Assembly: GCA_031292555.1 (NCBI GenBank)
Contig: JARLGV010000022.1
Span: 62,001-126,000, forward strand
Source: Fimbriimonas sp.
GTDB taxonomy: Bacteria; Armatimonadota; Fimbriimonadia; Fimbriimonadales; Fimbriimonadaceae
DNA: 64,000 bases
Direction: 5' to 3'
Part shown: positions 26,038 through 34,028 of the stretch, piece by piece
How the letters are laid out: every line of letters starts with the position of its first letter
How positions within the stretch are numbered: the first letter of the stretch is position 1
Program-made: the position numbers and the translations under genes
Notes under the pieces: generated by a model
The model's database searches: none
Told to the model about the DNA's origin: nothing
The model's input: the letters and a program-made list of their open reading frames with translations, nothing else

Positions 26038-26291
26038 TAATGCCACCCTTTCGTCAAGACATTGACCAAATTGGAAAAGATGACGCTCATTGACGTGAAG
26101 AGCACAACTAGGCCGGCGCAAACAGCCAGCACTACGAAGGTGAGGCGGTTGGTTTCCGCTCTAGTCGGCCAACTGACCTTTCTCATCTCGCGCTGTACTT
26201 CGTTGAGGAAGCCCTTTAGGCCTCGTTTGGACTTTGGAATAGGTACTGAGCCCCGCGTCTTACCGGGTTCATCCTGATTGGTGTTAGACAT
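26037..26291 (-). CDS. secE: Preprotein translocase subunit SecE
   Basis: SecE clamps SecY in the protein translocation channel. The 84-residue form has FLNEVQREMRKVSWPTRAETNRL, the conserved amphipathic helix with the KVSWP motif, followed by one membrane helix (LTFVVLAVCAGLVVLFTSMSV region). I set the start at the ATG at 26291; in-frame ATGs at 26306 and 26351 are possible and none has a clear ribosome-binding site. It directly precedes nusG with a 1-nt overlap. I saw no rpmG or tRNA-Trp gene upstream, although these often accompany it. The gene upstream on the other strand is a PadR regulator. Confidence 0.92.
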   Translation of the reverse strand: MSNTNQDEPGKTRGSVPIPKSKRGLKGFLNEVQREMRKVSWPTRAETNRLTFVVLAVCAGLVVLFTSMSVIFSNLVNVLTKGWH

Positions 26292-26524
26292 CGATGTAAG
26301 TGCCATTGACGTTGGAGCCCGTGCTTCAAATGCAGGGGAATGCTCTATCATACCGCGCTGGCTGGGTGAGGTTGCACTTTTGCGAGTAGCCTCGATTCAT
26401 ATTCATATTCGATCTATTGCGCAAAAAAAAACGAGCACTTGCCGAATTCGGGAAATCCGGTTACAGTAGAACTACCTTTATTTGGCGCGATTCAACTCAC
26501 GCCCCTATTGCTTGCCTAAACACT

Positions 26525-27115
26525 ATGGGAACCTCCGGCCCTTACAGCGAACTCGAATATTTGATCTTGGCGATGGTTGGCGAAGGAATCAACTCCGGCT
26601 ATGCCATGCGCAAGGAGATGAATAAAATGCGTGGCGGCCGTTGGAGTGCGGAAAGCGGTTCGGTCTACCGCGTGCTGAGACGACTCGAGAGCGACGGACT
26701 CCTTTGTGAGGCAAGGAAAGTCGGAGTCCCGAATCGCGAACGCACTGAGTACGATCTTTCGCGGACAGGGGAAGCGCTTCTACACAGTTGGTTGACGTTT
26801 CCGCCCGATCGCGGCGAGATGGCTTTTCTAGTTGACCCGCTACGAACCCGATGCTACTTCTTGAATCGTCTCAAGCCGAATGAGCGAGTGAGAGTCGTTA
26901 AGGCGTGGTTACAGGAGAGCAAGCACTTTATCGCAGACCTCCAGCGGGACTTGAGTGCGAGCGCTACTGCGGATCCTATCCGCAATCTGGCATACTACAA
27001 TCTTTTGTACTTGGCCCAGGCTCGGCACGAGTGGCTCAAGCGCCTACTTGTCCAGATGAAACCGGCAAGCGCCCTGCAACCGGTCACCATCGGTGCTGAC
27101 GAACAAGACGATTAG
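26525..27115 (+). CDS. PadR family transcriptional regulator
   Basis: This 196-residue protein has an N-terminal winged helix: ELEYLILAMVGEGINSGYAMRKEM, then GSVYRVLRRLESDGLLCEARK, then ERTEYDLSRTGEALL. These are the three typical PadR segments (helix, recognition helix, wing). The C-terminal ~100 residues are helical and resemble the dimerisation domain of longer PadR proteins. Such regulators usually repress detoxification or transport genes in response to small molecules. No obvious target lies adjacent. I chose the ATG at 26525, since residues encoded upstream of it do not fit the family. It is divergent from secE. Confidence 0.85.
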   Translation: MGTSGPYSELEYLILAMVGEGINSGYAMRKEMNKMRGGRWSAESGSVYRVLRRLESDGLLCEARKVGVPNRERTEYDLSRTGEALLHSWLTFPPDRGEMAFLVDPLRTRCYFLNRLKPNERVRVVKAWLQESKHFIADLQRDLSASATADPIRNLAYYNLLYLAQARHEWLKRLLVQMKPASALQPVTIGADEQDD

Positions 27116-27242
27116 CTACATCGGCCCTATGAATTGGGCCCCTTATCTAGAGCCGAATACCTCAAAATGGGCAGTTCCGATTTGCTTCAGGCAGCGGCTA
27201 GCCATGGACTAATGAGCAGCTCTTTTTGAAGCTATAATGCGA

Positions 27243-27746
27243 CTATCTCTCGATCTTAATGATCTTGTAGCGTTTTTTGCCTTCAGGTGCTTCGAATAGG
27301 ACCTCATCGCCGGGCGAATGACCATACAACGCCGTGCCCATCGGCGATTCGTTGCTGATCAGGTCCTGCGTAGGATCGGACTCGATGCTGGAGACCACAC
27401 GGATTTCGAACTCGTCGTCGTACTGTAGATCCAGAACAGTCACCAAAGAGCCGAAGCCCACGCGATCCACGGGAATTTGGTCCTCTTCGAGAACGTGAGC
27501 ATTACCAAAAATCGTTTTTAGCTCGGCGATGCGATTCTCTACCATCGCTTGTTCGAACTTGACCTCGTCTAGTTCGCTATTGTCTTCGCTAAACTCCCCA
27601 TGCTGCTGGCTCTCTCGGATTCGATCGGCGATTTCTGGGCGCTTCACGACAGTGAGATGCTCCAACTCAACCTGTAGCGCACGGTAGCCCTTGGGCGTCA
27701 ATAGGATTCCGCCTACCGGCTCATTCAATAGTTCGACTTCATTCAT
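27243..27746 (-). CDS. greA: Transcription elongation factor GreA
   Basis: GreA rescues backtracked RNA polymerase by stimulating transcript cleavage through the secondary channel. The 167-residue protein has LLTPKGYRALQVELEHL at the start of the coiled coil. The tip region HGEFSEDNSELDEVKFEQ carries the acidic residues that coordinate catalytic Mg2+. The C-terminal FKBP-like domain includes SPMGTALYGHSPGDEVLFEAPEG. It is slightly longer than usual at the N-terminus. A TATAAT-like hexamer lies on the minus strand about 40 nt upstream (27782-27787), a possible -10 box. Confidence 0.93.
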   Translation of the reverse strand: MNEVELLNEPVGGILLTPKGYRALQVELEHLTVVKRPEIADRIRESQQHGEFSEDNSELDEVKFEQAMVENRIAELKTIFGNAHVLEEDQIPVDRVGFGSLVTVLDLQYDDEFEIRVVSSIESDPTQDLISNESPMGTALYGHSPGDEVLFEAPEGKKRYKIIKIER

Positions 27747-28022
27747 AGGGTTAACAAGGTCTCCGAGGGTTGCGACCAGCCATTATAGCCTCTACCTCCT
27801 AGCAACCTACGACCAAAAGGCACCGAATGTTCTAGAAATCGCGATTTGATTATGGTTTTTTGGCTGGTACGCAGAATTCCTGTATATGACGCAGCCAATG
27901 CCCCAAAGGTGCAGGGCCTTTTGCCCGTTTCTGCAGTTTTTTCGAGCGAACTTTGTGGCCTTTTCGGCACGTCCATTCGAATGCCAGTGGCTGGAACCGA
28001 TTGTTGTGTAAATTGTATTCCG

Positions 28023-28751
28023 ATGCGCTTAGCCTCCATCCTGCTCGTTCTAGGTTTCCTGCAGGTGTCAACTGCCCAATCCGGATCGAACAGCCTTTTT
28101 AACACGGTCGTTCCCGACGCGACTGTTCACGTGTACAAGGAGCAGAATGGTGCGGACCTTGTCGAGATCACGATGCGAGCCGAAGCATATCCGGCCGACT
28201 TATTGCGCACGCAAATCGAATCGCTGGTACGATTTCTAGGCTCCAAGCCTCGTGGCATTGATGTTGGCTCGTATGCTCCCGATCCGGCAAAGCCTCAGAT
28301 GACCTTCACGAAGGGCTTTTTTGCCGTGGATGGTGTTATCGACCATGTGAACGGCACCCTTCGAATCAACCCGCTTATCCAAGCCCTCGCCGGCGCACCA
28401 AAGCCTTGGACGATCACTGGCGTGGAGATAGAATTCCAGGGGGAGCATCCTACAAGTGCGATGCCCAAGAGGTGGTCGAGCCGCTATGTGCCAGGTGAGG
28501 GCCGATTCGAGGGAGCGAAGGATCAGAGGTTGACGGGAGTCGAATACCGCATTACACTACTCTCGCAGGATCCGACGAAATTCGATATTCCAGAGCCTGG
28601 CCAGAAACAGGCTCCAGAGGCGACGAAAACGACACAGTCGCCTAGTACCGACTGGGTAGTTATCGGAGTGTTCGTCGTGGCTGCCGGGGCAGTAGGGGCG
28701 TTGGTATACTCGCTCTTGCTTGGCGGTAGACAAAAAAAAGTAAATAGATAG
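28023..28751 (+). CDS. Membrane-anchored exported protein of unknown function
   Basis: The 242-residue protein has a signal peptide (MRLASILLVLGFLQVSTAQS), an exported domain of about 160 residues without a recognised family, and a proline/threonine-rich linker. A single membrane helix near the C-terminus (VVIGVFVVAAGAVGALVYSLLL) precedes a short basic tail, which suggests type I topology. The first ATG of the open frame lies further upstream, but the ATG at 28023 gives a clean signal peptide. It sits 27 bp before the first pilT gene on the same strand, which suggests a surface or pilus-related role. That link is inferred from position only. Confidence 0.65.
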   Translation: MRLASILLVLGFLQVSTAQSGSNSLFNTVVPDATVHVYKEQNGADLVEITMRAEAYPADLLRTQIESLVRFLGSKPRGIDVGSYAPDPAKPQMTFTKGFFAVDGVIDHVNGTLRINPLIQALAGAPKPWTITGVEIEFQGEHPTSAMPKRWSSRYVPGEGRFEGAKDQRLTGVEYRITLLSQDPTKFDIPEPGQKQAPEATKTTQSPSTDWVVIGVFVVAAGAVGALVYSLLLGGRQKKVNR

Positions 28752-28778
28752 CAATAATAGGAGACCCTTTCTTTTCTT

Positions 28779-29858
28779 ATGGTAACAATCGAATCTTTGA
28801 CCCTGCATCACCTCATTGAGATGGCCGCCGCCGCCAACGCTTCGGACTTGATGATCAAGGCCAATCAGGTGCCGATGACAAAGAAGTACGATACGGTACG
28901 ACCTCTAAGCCCTGATCTCCCGGTCCTCGATGCCGCAACGGTCTCCCGAATGCTTCTAAGTTTGATGACAGACCGGCAGCGCCACATCTTTGATGAGACC
29001 TTGGAAATGGACCTTGGCTTCACTGTTCCAGGCGTCTGTCGCGTGCGCTGCAACGTTTACTGGCAAAAGGGCACGATGGCCAGCGTCTGCCGCGTCGTTC
29101 CGCTCCGGATCAAAACGTTGGAGGAGCTTGGTCTCCCTCCGATCCTTGGTGAAATCACCAAGGCAGGCAATGGCCTCGTCCTCGTCACCGGGCCCACTGG
29201 CTGCGGCAAGACCACGACCCTTGCTGCCATGTTGGATATCATCAACCAAGAAGATCCTTGCAACATGGTGACGATCGAGGATCCGCTCGAGTTTATTCAC
29301 GAAGACAAGAAGGCCTACGTCACGCAACGCGAAGTCGGTATCGATACCTACGACTTCCAGCCTGCCTTGAGAGCCTCTCTTCGCCAAGCACCCGACGTCA
29401 TCCTTATTGGTGAAATGCGCGACACCACGACCATGGGCATCGCGCTTCAGGCCGGTGAAACCGGACACTTGGTCTTCTCGACCGTTCACACGTCGAGCGC
29501 CTATGAGACGATGGACCGCGTCACGAACATGTTTCCCCCTCATGAGAAGGGACATATCTGTCAGCGCATGTCAAACGCGTTGCGTGCGATCGTTGCTCAG
29601 AAACTCGTGGCCCGCGACGACGGCGAGGGCCGTGTCGCCGCTTTGGAAATCCTTATCTGCACTCCAACCGTCAGTAAGGCAATTGAAGACGGACACTTCA
29701 GTGATTTGTATCACCTGATTAATGAAGGAGCCTTCTGGGGCATGCAAACAATGAACCAGAGCCTAGTGCGGTATGTCAAAGCAGGTGTAATCAGCGAAGC
29801 GACGGCGATGAAACACGCCGGAGTAGCGTCCGAGTTGAAACAGATGCTTCGAAGATAG
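28779..29858 (+). CDS. PilT-type twitching ATPase, paralog 1
   Basis: This is a 359-residue PilT/PilU family hexameric ATPase that would drive type IV pilus retraction. It has Walker A GPTGCGKTTT near 136-145 (Cys replaces the usual Ser), the Asp box TIEDPLEFIHEDK, Walker B DVILIGEMRD, and the His box GHLVFSTVHTSSA. Its C-terminal part retains MQTMNQSL. GGAG lies upstream of the ATG. It is the first of three tandem paralogs and is clearly divergent from the other two. Which paralog is the true retraction motor cannot be decided from sequence. Confidence 0.9.
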   Translation: MVTIESLTLHHLIEMAAAANASDLMIKANQVPMTKKYDTVRPLSPDLPVLDAATVSRMLLSLMTDRQRHIFDETLEMDLGFTVPGVCRVRCNVYWQKGTMASVCRVVPLRIKTLEELGLPPILGEITKAGNGLVLVTGPTGCGKTTTLAAMLDIINQEDPCNMVTIEDPLEFIHEDKKAYVTQREVGIDTYDFQPALRASLRQAPDVILIGEMRDTTTMGIALQAGETGHLVFSTVHTSSAYETMDRVTNMFPPHEKGHICQRMSNALRAIVAQKLVARDDGEGRVAALEILICTPTVSKAIEDGHFSDLYHLINEGAFWGMQTMNQSLVRYVKAGVISEATAMKHAGVASELKQMLRR

Positions 29859-29964
29859 GTCTGTAAGTTAGTGATGCTTCATTCGGCTGCAATCGGAACG
29901 GCGGACGGGGCGGGAACCAAAGTGGGCCCGCCGATGTCGGCAACCGATAAGGGTTAGGCTTGGC

Positions 29965-31062
29965 ATGGCAACGACGATCGATGAACTTCTAACGGCGCTG
30001 GTAGAGAGAGACGCAAGTGATCTTCACCTGAAGGCAGGGCAACCTCCCGTAATGCGGGTCCGGGGGGAGTTGATTCGAGTGCCTGAATTCACGCTTTCAG
30101 CCGAGGAGCACTTGGCGATGCTGTTGGGAATTCTCAACGAAGAGCGCCGTGCCCGTCTGGACGATATCAAGGAAGTCGACCTTAGCTATAACCTGGAGGG
30201 CGTCTCCCGATTCCGCGTCAACATGTTCTGGCAGCAGGGCAAAATCGGGGCGGTCTTCAGAGCCATCCCATTCCGGATTCGAACGATCGATCAGTTGGGC
30301 ATGCCGGCGATCTGCAAGAAGATCGCCATGATGCCCCGCGGGCTTATCTTGGTGACCGGCCCTACCGGCTCCGGCAAGTCGACGTCGCTTGCCGCCATGA
30401 TCGACCACATCAACACGCACAAGCGTGCCCATGTGCTGACGATCGAGGACCCGATCGAGTTCGTTCACCAAGACCGGATTTCGATCATCAACCAGCGCGA
30501 ATTGGCGACGGACACGCACTCGTTTGCTGACGCGCTCCGCCACGTCATGAGGCAGAACCCGGACATCATCCTGGTGGGCGAAATGAGGGACCTGGAGACG
30601 ACGATGCTTGCCATTACGGCGGCAGAAACTGGGCACCTCGTCCTTTCCACGCTTCACACGGTGGATGCGGCACAGACGATCGACCGAATTGTCGACCAGT
30701 TTCCTCAGGAGCAGCAAGCACAGATCCGAACGCAGCTATCGGTAACTCTACTTGCGGTTATCTCCCAAACGCTGATCCCGACTCAGGATGGAAAGGGGCG
30801 GGTCGCCGCCTTCGAAGTGTTGATGGCGACACCATCGATTAGGACCCTGATACGAGACGGCAAGACGCACCAGATGTACCTGGACATCCAGACTGGCGCG
30901 GATGTGGGCATGCAGACCCTCGATGGGAGTCTGCTCAAATTGCTGAAGGACAGGGTAATCGATTACGAGCATGCGCTGGCAAAATGCTCGAGCCCGTTAG
31001 ACTTTCAGAGGCGTGCGATGAACGCAGGTTTGGTAGAGGTGGCGGCAAGTGGAATCCATTGA
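29965..31062 (+). CDS. pilT: PilT-type twitching ATPase, paralog 2
   Basis: The 365-residue protein has all PilT blocks: N-terminal DLHLKAGQPPVMRVRGEL, Walker A GPTGSGKST near 134-142, Asp box LTIEDPIEFVHQD, Walker B DIILVGEMRD, and His box GHLVLSTLHTVDAAQ. The late MQTLDGSL is also typical. Of the three tandem copies it is closest to canonical PilT by these motifs. It starts at an ATG about 105 bp after paralog 1 and its stop overlaps the GTG start of paralog 3 by 14 nt, so 2 and 3 are co-translated. Confidence 0.93.
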   Translation: MATTIDELLTALVERDASDLHLKAGQPPVMRVRGELIRVPEFTLSAEEHLAMLLGILNEERRARLDDIKEVDLSYNLEGVSRFRVNMFWQQGKIGAVFRAIPFRIRTIDQLGMPAICKKIAMMPRGLILVTGPTGSGKSTSLAAMIDHINTHKRAHVLTIEDPIEFVHQDRISIINQRELATDTHSFADALRHVMRQNPDIILVGEMRDLETTMLAITAAETGHLVLSTLHTVDAAQTIDRIVDQFPQEQQAQIRTQLSVTLLAVISQTLIPTQDGKGRVAAFEVLMATPSIRTLIRDGKTHQMYLDIQTGADVGMQTLDGSLLKLLKDRVIDYEHALAKCSSPLDFQRRAMNAGLVEVAASGIH

Positions 31063-32299
31063 TTTCTTCCTCCGTAGATGCGTCGTAATCGACGGTTCCG
31101 ACCTTCACTTCAAGACGGACACCGGCCGGGCATACATTCGCGTCCACGGCGACCTTCACGAGGTCGAGGCGCCTGAATTCACTCAGGACGAGTTTCGGCA
31201 AGCCTTATTTCAAATCCTGTCTCGCCACCAAGTTGAGCGGTTCGAACGCGACCTTGAGCTTGACTTTGCTTACGAAGTGAAGGGTGTCTCTCGCTTCAGA
31301 GGCAACGTGTATCAGCAGCGCGGCAACGTTCAAGCGGCGTTCCGCGTGATCCCCTACGATATCCAATCGATGGCGGATCTTCACCTGCCACCGGCATGCT
31401 ACGACTTCATCGAACGTCCCCGTGGATTGGTACTGGTTACCGGGCCGTCAGGTTCGGGAAAGACAACGACGCTGGCCGCGATGGTCGACCAGATCAACCG
31501 GACTCAGCCGGTTCATATCGTAACCGTCGAAGACCCCGTCGAGTTCATACACGAGGATCGGCTCGCGCTCATCAATCAGCGCGAGGTTGACGTCGATACT
31601 CTGTCGTTTGCCAACGCCCTCAAGTTCGTACTCCGCCAAGACCCCGATGTCATTCTTGTAGGCGAGATGCGCGACTTGGACACGATGCAATTGGCAATCA
31701 CCGCCGCTGAAACGGGGCACCTCGTTTTCGGGACGTTGCATACAAGCGATGCGATTCAAACAGTCGATCGCGTCATCGACGTGTTTCCGACTCATCAGCA
31801 GCAACAGATACGCATGCAACTGTCGGTGAACCTCGTCGGCGTCGTTTCGCAGACTCTTGTCAAACGCAAGGATGGCAGAGGACGCGTAGCCGCCCACGAA
31901 GTGATGGTAGCTACGAGCGCAGTCCGCAACTTGATTCGCGAGAACAAGAGCTACCAGATAGGATCGCTGATCCAGACCGGCTCACGTCAGAAGATGAACA
32001 CGCTCGATCAGGCCCTGGCAAGTCTCGTCGACCGTAGCTTGGTTGCAAAAGAGGATGCACGTCAACGCGCGAAGGACCCCGCCGAGTTCGATAGGCTTCT
32101 TTCGCTTGATGCTTCGCAACGTCCTCAGGTCGGTCCTCGGCCCGCGCCGTTGCACCACCCGCTTCATCAGCCTTCGATAGCTCCGACCACGGCGGCGATA
32201 CCGCCTGCTCCGGACGCATCGGCTGACGGAGGAGTGAAGCCGCCGCCCGTCGCAGGTGTGAGAGGGCAGCCCAACCGTCCCCAGTTCAAGCGCGAATAG
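31049..32299 (+). CDS. PilT-type twitching ATPase, paralog 3 with proline-rich tail
   Basis: This 416-residue PilT/PilU-like ATPase has DLHFKTDTGRAYIRVHGDL at the N-terminus, Walker A GPSGSGKTTT near 131-140, Asp box TVEDPVEFIHED, Walker B DVILVGEMRD and His box GHLVFGTLHTSDA. Beyond the usual end it carries about 60 extra residues rich in Pro, Ala and His, probably disordered. The start is a GTG at 31049 within paralog 2. A perfect hairpin at 32311-32328 follows but has no T-run, so it is not a clear terminator. Confidence 0.9.
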   Translation: MESIDFFLRRCVVIDGSDLHFKTDTGRAYIRVHGDLHEVEAPEFTQDEFRQALFQILSRHQVERFERDLELDFAYEVKGVSRFRGNVYQQRGNVQAAFRVIPYDIQSMADLHLPPACYDFIERPRGLVLVTGPSGSGKTTTLAAMVDQINRTQPVHIVTVEDPVEFIHEDRLALINQREVDVDTLSFANALKFVLRQDPDVILVGEMRDLDTMQLAITAAETGHLVFGTLHTSDAIQTVDRVIDVFPTHQQQQIRMQLSVNLVGVVSQTLVKRKDGRGRVAAHEVMVATSAVRNLIRENKSYQIGSLIQTGSRQKMNTLDQALASLVDRSLVAKEDARQRAKDPAEFDRLLSLDASQRPQVGPRPAPLHHPLHQPSIAPTTAAIPPAPDASADGGVKPPPVAGVRGQPNRPQFKRE

Positions 32300-32356
32300 C
32301 CATCGACCAAGGCGCCATCGGTGGCGCCCGATTCATGCAGCAGGTACGCTTTTCGG

Positions 32357-33442
32357 GTGCAAATTGACTCTGCGCTGTTCCAAGAGAATGAGCGTACCGC
32401 CCCTATCGCGGACGAACGAAGCTTCATCGATGTAGGCGAGTTAGCCTGTGAAGCCGGCGGAAACCTGCCTGCGGTGACCGTTGCGTATGAAACTTGGGGC
32501 GAACTGAATGCTAACAAAAGCAATGCGATCTTGGTTTGCCATGCTCTGACCGGTGACTCACATGCGGTCGGATGGTGGGACAGGCTAATCGGTCCAGGTA
32601 AGCCAATGGATACGGACAAGTTCTTTGTGATCGGGACGAATTCTCTTGGCGGCTGCCAGGGGACTACTGGCCCTGCATCGCTCCATCCCGACGGCAAGCC
32701 GTATCGCCTTCGCTACCCGATGATCACGGTGGGGGATATGGTGGAGATTCAGGCTCGCGTCGTGGAACGATTGGGCATTTCCAGCCTACTTGGCGTCGCG
32801 GGCGGCAGCATGGGTGGGATGCAGGCACTCGAATGGACGGTCAGGTTTCCGGGACGGGTCCGCAAGGCATTTATTACCGCAAGCTGCGCCGCGCACTCGG
32901 CGATGCAGATCGGCTTCAACGAGACGGCACGTCAAGCCGTCATGCGAGACCCAACCTGGAACGGCGGCGATTACGCAGAGGGGAGCCAGCCAGAAGGGGG
33001 CCTTGCCGTATCGAGGATGATCGGTCATTTGTCGTTCTTGAGCGATGCCGCATTCACGGCGAAATTTGGACGGCGTCTCCAGGGAAAGCCCCAGTTCGAC
33101 TACGGTCTGGACGTCGAATTTGAGGTTGAGAGCTACCTCCGGCATCAGGGCCAGAAGTTCACAAAGAGGTTCGATGCGAATAGCCTGCTTTACGTAACTC
33201 GCGCCATAGACTACTTTGAGAGGACCTCTCTTGCAGGATCATCTTCGGAATATTTGTTCGTTAGTTTCACCTCCGATTGGCTCTACCCCACGTATCAAAG
33301 CCGCCAAATGCACGAGCTAGCCCTGCAAGCAGGTTGCGTAAGCAGGCACGAGGTGATCGACCTTCCTTATGGTCACGATGCCTTTCTGCTCGACGGGGAT
33401 TTGCAGGGCGAGTGGGTCAAGAGGCTATTCGGCTCCGTCTAG
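32357..33442 (+). CDS. metX: Homoserine O-acyltransferase MetX
   Basis: MetX acylates homoserine with acetyl-CoA (or succinyl-CoA in some members), feeding methionine synthesis. The 361-residue alpha/beta hydrolase has VAYETWGELNANKSNAILVCHALTG near its start, the nucleophile elbow GGSMGGMQALEW, and FITASCAAHSAMQIGFNE. Near the C-terminus, SDWLYPTYQSRQ and the catalytic His in YGHDAFLLD complete the triad. The frame extends to a GTG at 32321, but that start lies in a GC hairpin; the GTG at 32357 seems more likely. A partial metH is at the other end of the window. The acyl donor cannot be assigned with certainty. Confidence 0.93.
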   Translation: MQIDSALFQENERTAPIADERSFIDVGELACEAGGNLPAVTVAYETWGELNANKSNAILVCHALTGDSHAVGWWDRLIGPGKPMDTDKFFVIGTNSLGGCQGTTGPASLHPDGKPYRLRYPMITVGDMVEIQARVVERLGISSLLGVAGGSMGGMQALEWTVRFPGRVRKAFITASCAAHSAMQIGFNETARQAVMRDPTWNGGDYAEGSQPEGGLAVSRMIGHLSFLSDAAFTAKFGRRLQGKPQFDYGLDVEFEVESYLRHQGQKFTKRFDANSLLYVTRAIDYFERTSLAGSSSEYLFVSFTSDWLYPTYQSRQMHELALQAGCVSRHEVIDLPYGHDAFLLDGDLQGEWVKRLFGSV

Positions 33443-33463
33443 TACAAGGCGGTAGTGATATAT

Positions 33464-33841
33464 ATGAATTACTCTGTGCTGGAAGGCGAATACTGCATCT
33501 ATAAGCAGGACTTCGAAGATCCCATTTTCCCAGTGGGCAGCGGGGGCCTTTGGTCTGTTACACGGTCGGTCGACGAGATCTCCGTGATATGCCGAAAGGA
33601 AGTCGTGCCGGATGGCGTCCGAGTGAACAAAGGCTGGGTCTGCCTAGAGATCGAGGGACCGCTCGATTTTGAGTTGAAGGGTGTACTGCTGACGTTCCTC
33701 GAACCGCTGGCAAAATGTGGAATTAGTGTGCTTACCCTCTCAACGTTTGACACCGATTACGTTATGATTCGAAGACACGATGAGCACTCGGCGTTCGAAG
33801 CCCTTGCCGCGCATGGCCATAAGCTCATCTCCAGCGCCTAA
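33464..33841 (+). CDS. ACT-domain protein (COG3603-like)
   Basis: This is a small protein of 125 residues with two ACT-like halves. GGLWSVTRSVDEISVICRKEVVP and GWVCLEIEGPLDFELKGVLLTFLEPLAKCGISVLTLSTFDTDYVMIRR match the pattern of stand-alone ACT proteins that may sense amino acids. Family members are often of unknown function. It lies 21 bp after metX in the same direction, which suggests a link to methionine or aspartate-family amino acids. I chose the ATG at 33464; a GTG at 33455 is possible. Confidence 0.75.
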   Translation: MNYSVLEGEYCIYKQDFEDPIFPVGSGGLWSVTRSVDEISVICRKEVVPDGVRVNKGWVCLEIEGPLDFELKGVLLTFLEPLAKCGISVLTLSTFDTDYVMIRRHDEHSAFEALAAHGHKLISSA

Positions 33842-34028
33842 TACAAGACCGTTTGGTTCGGCTGGCTGACTTGGGCTTCCAGAAAAGTTACCAAATGTTC
33901 TATATTTCACGTTTTGGAAACGATCCATGTCGGCTAAGCGTCGTCCAATAACGATGGGCAGTACCTCAACTACCAATAGATCCTTTAGACCCGTTTTCGG
34001 AAGATTGAGTTCACCCTATACCAATTAA

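Noticed and set aside
26292-26524. Possible tRNA-Trp or rpmG upstream of secE
   Set aside because: No T-loop/acceptor pairing and no zinc-ribbon L33 peptide could be read on the minus strand.
28956-29555. Antisense frame of about 200 codons opposite pilT paralog 1 (similar ones opposite paralogs 2 and 3)
   Set aside because: The three antisense peptides resemble each other only because the PilT motifs are conserved on the sense strand.
32311-32328. GGCGCCA/TGGCGCC hairpin after the third pilT as terminator
   Set aside because: The stem is perfect, but no T-run follows on either strand, so intrinsic termination is not supported.
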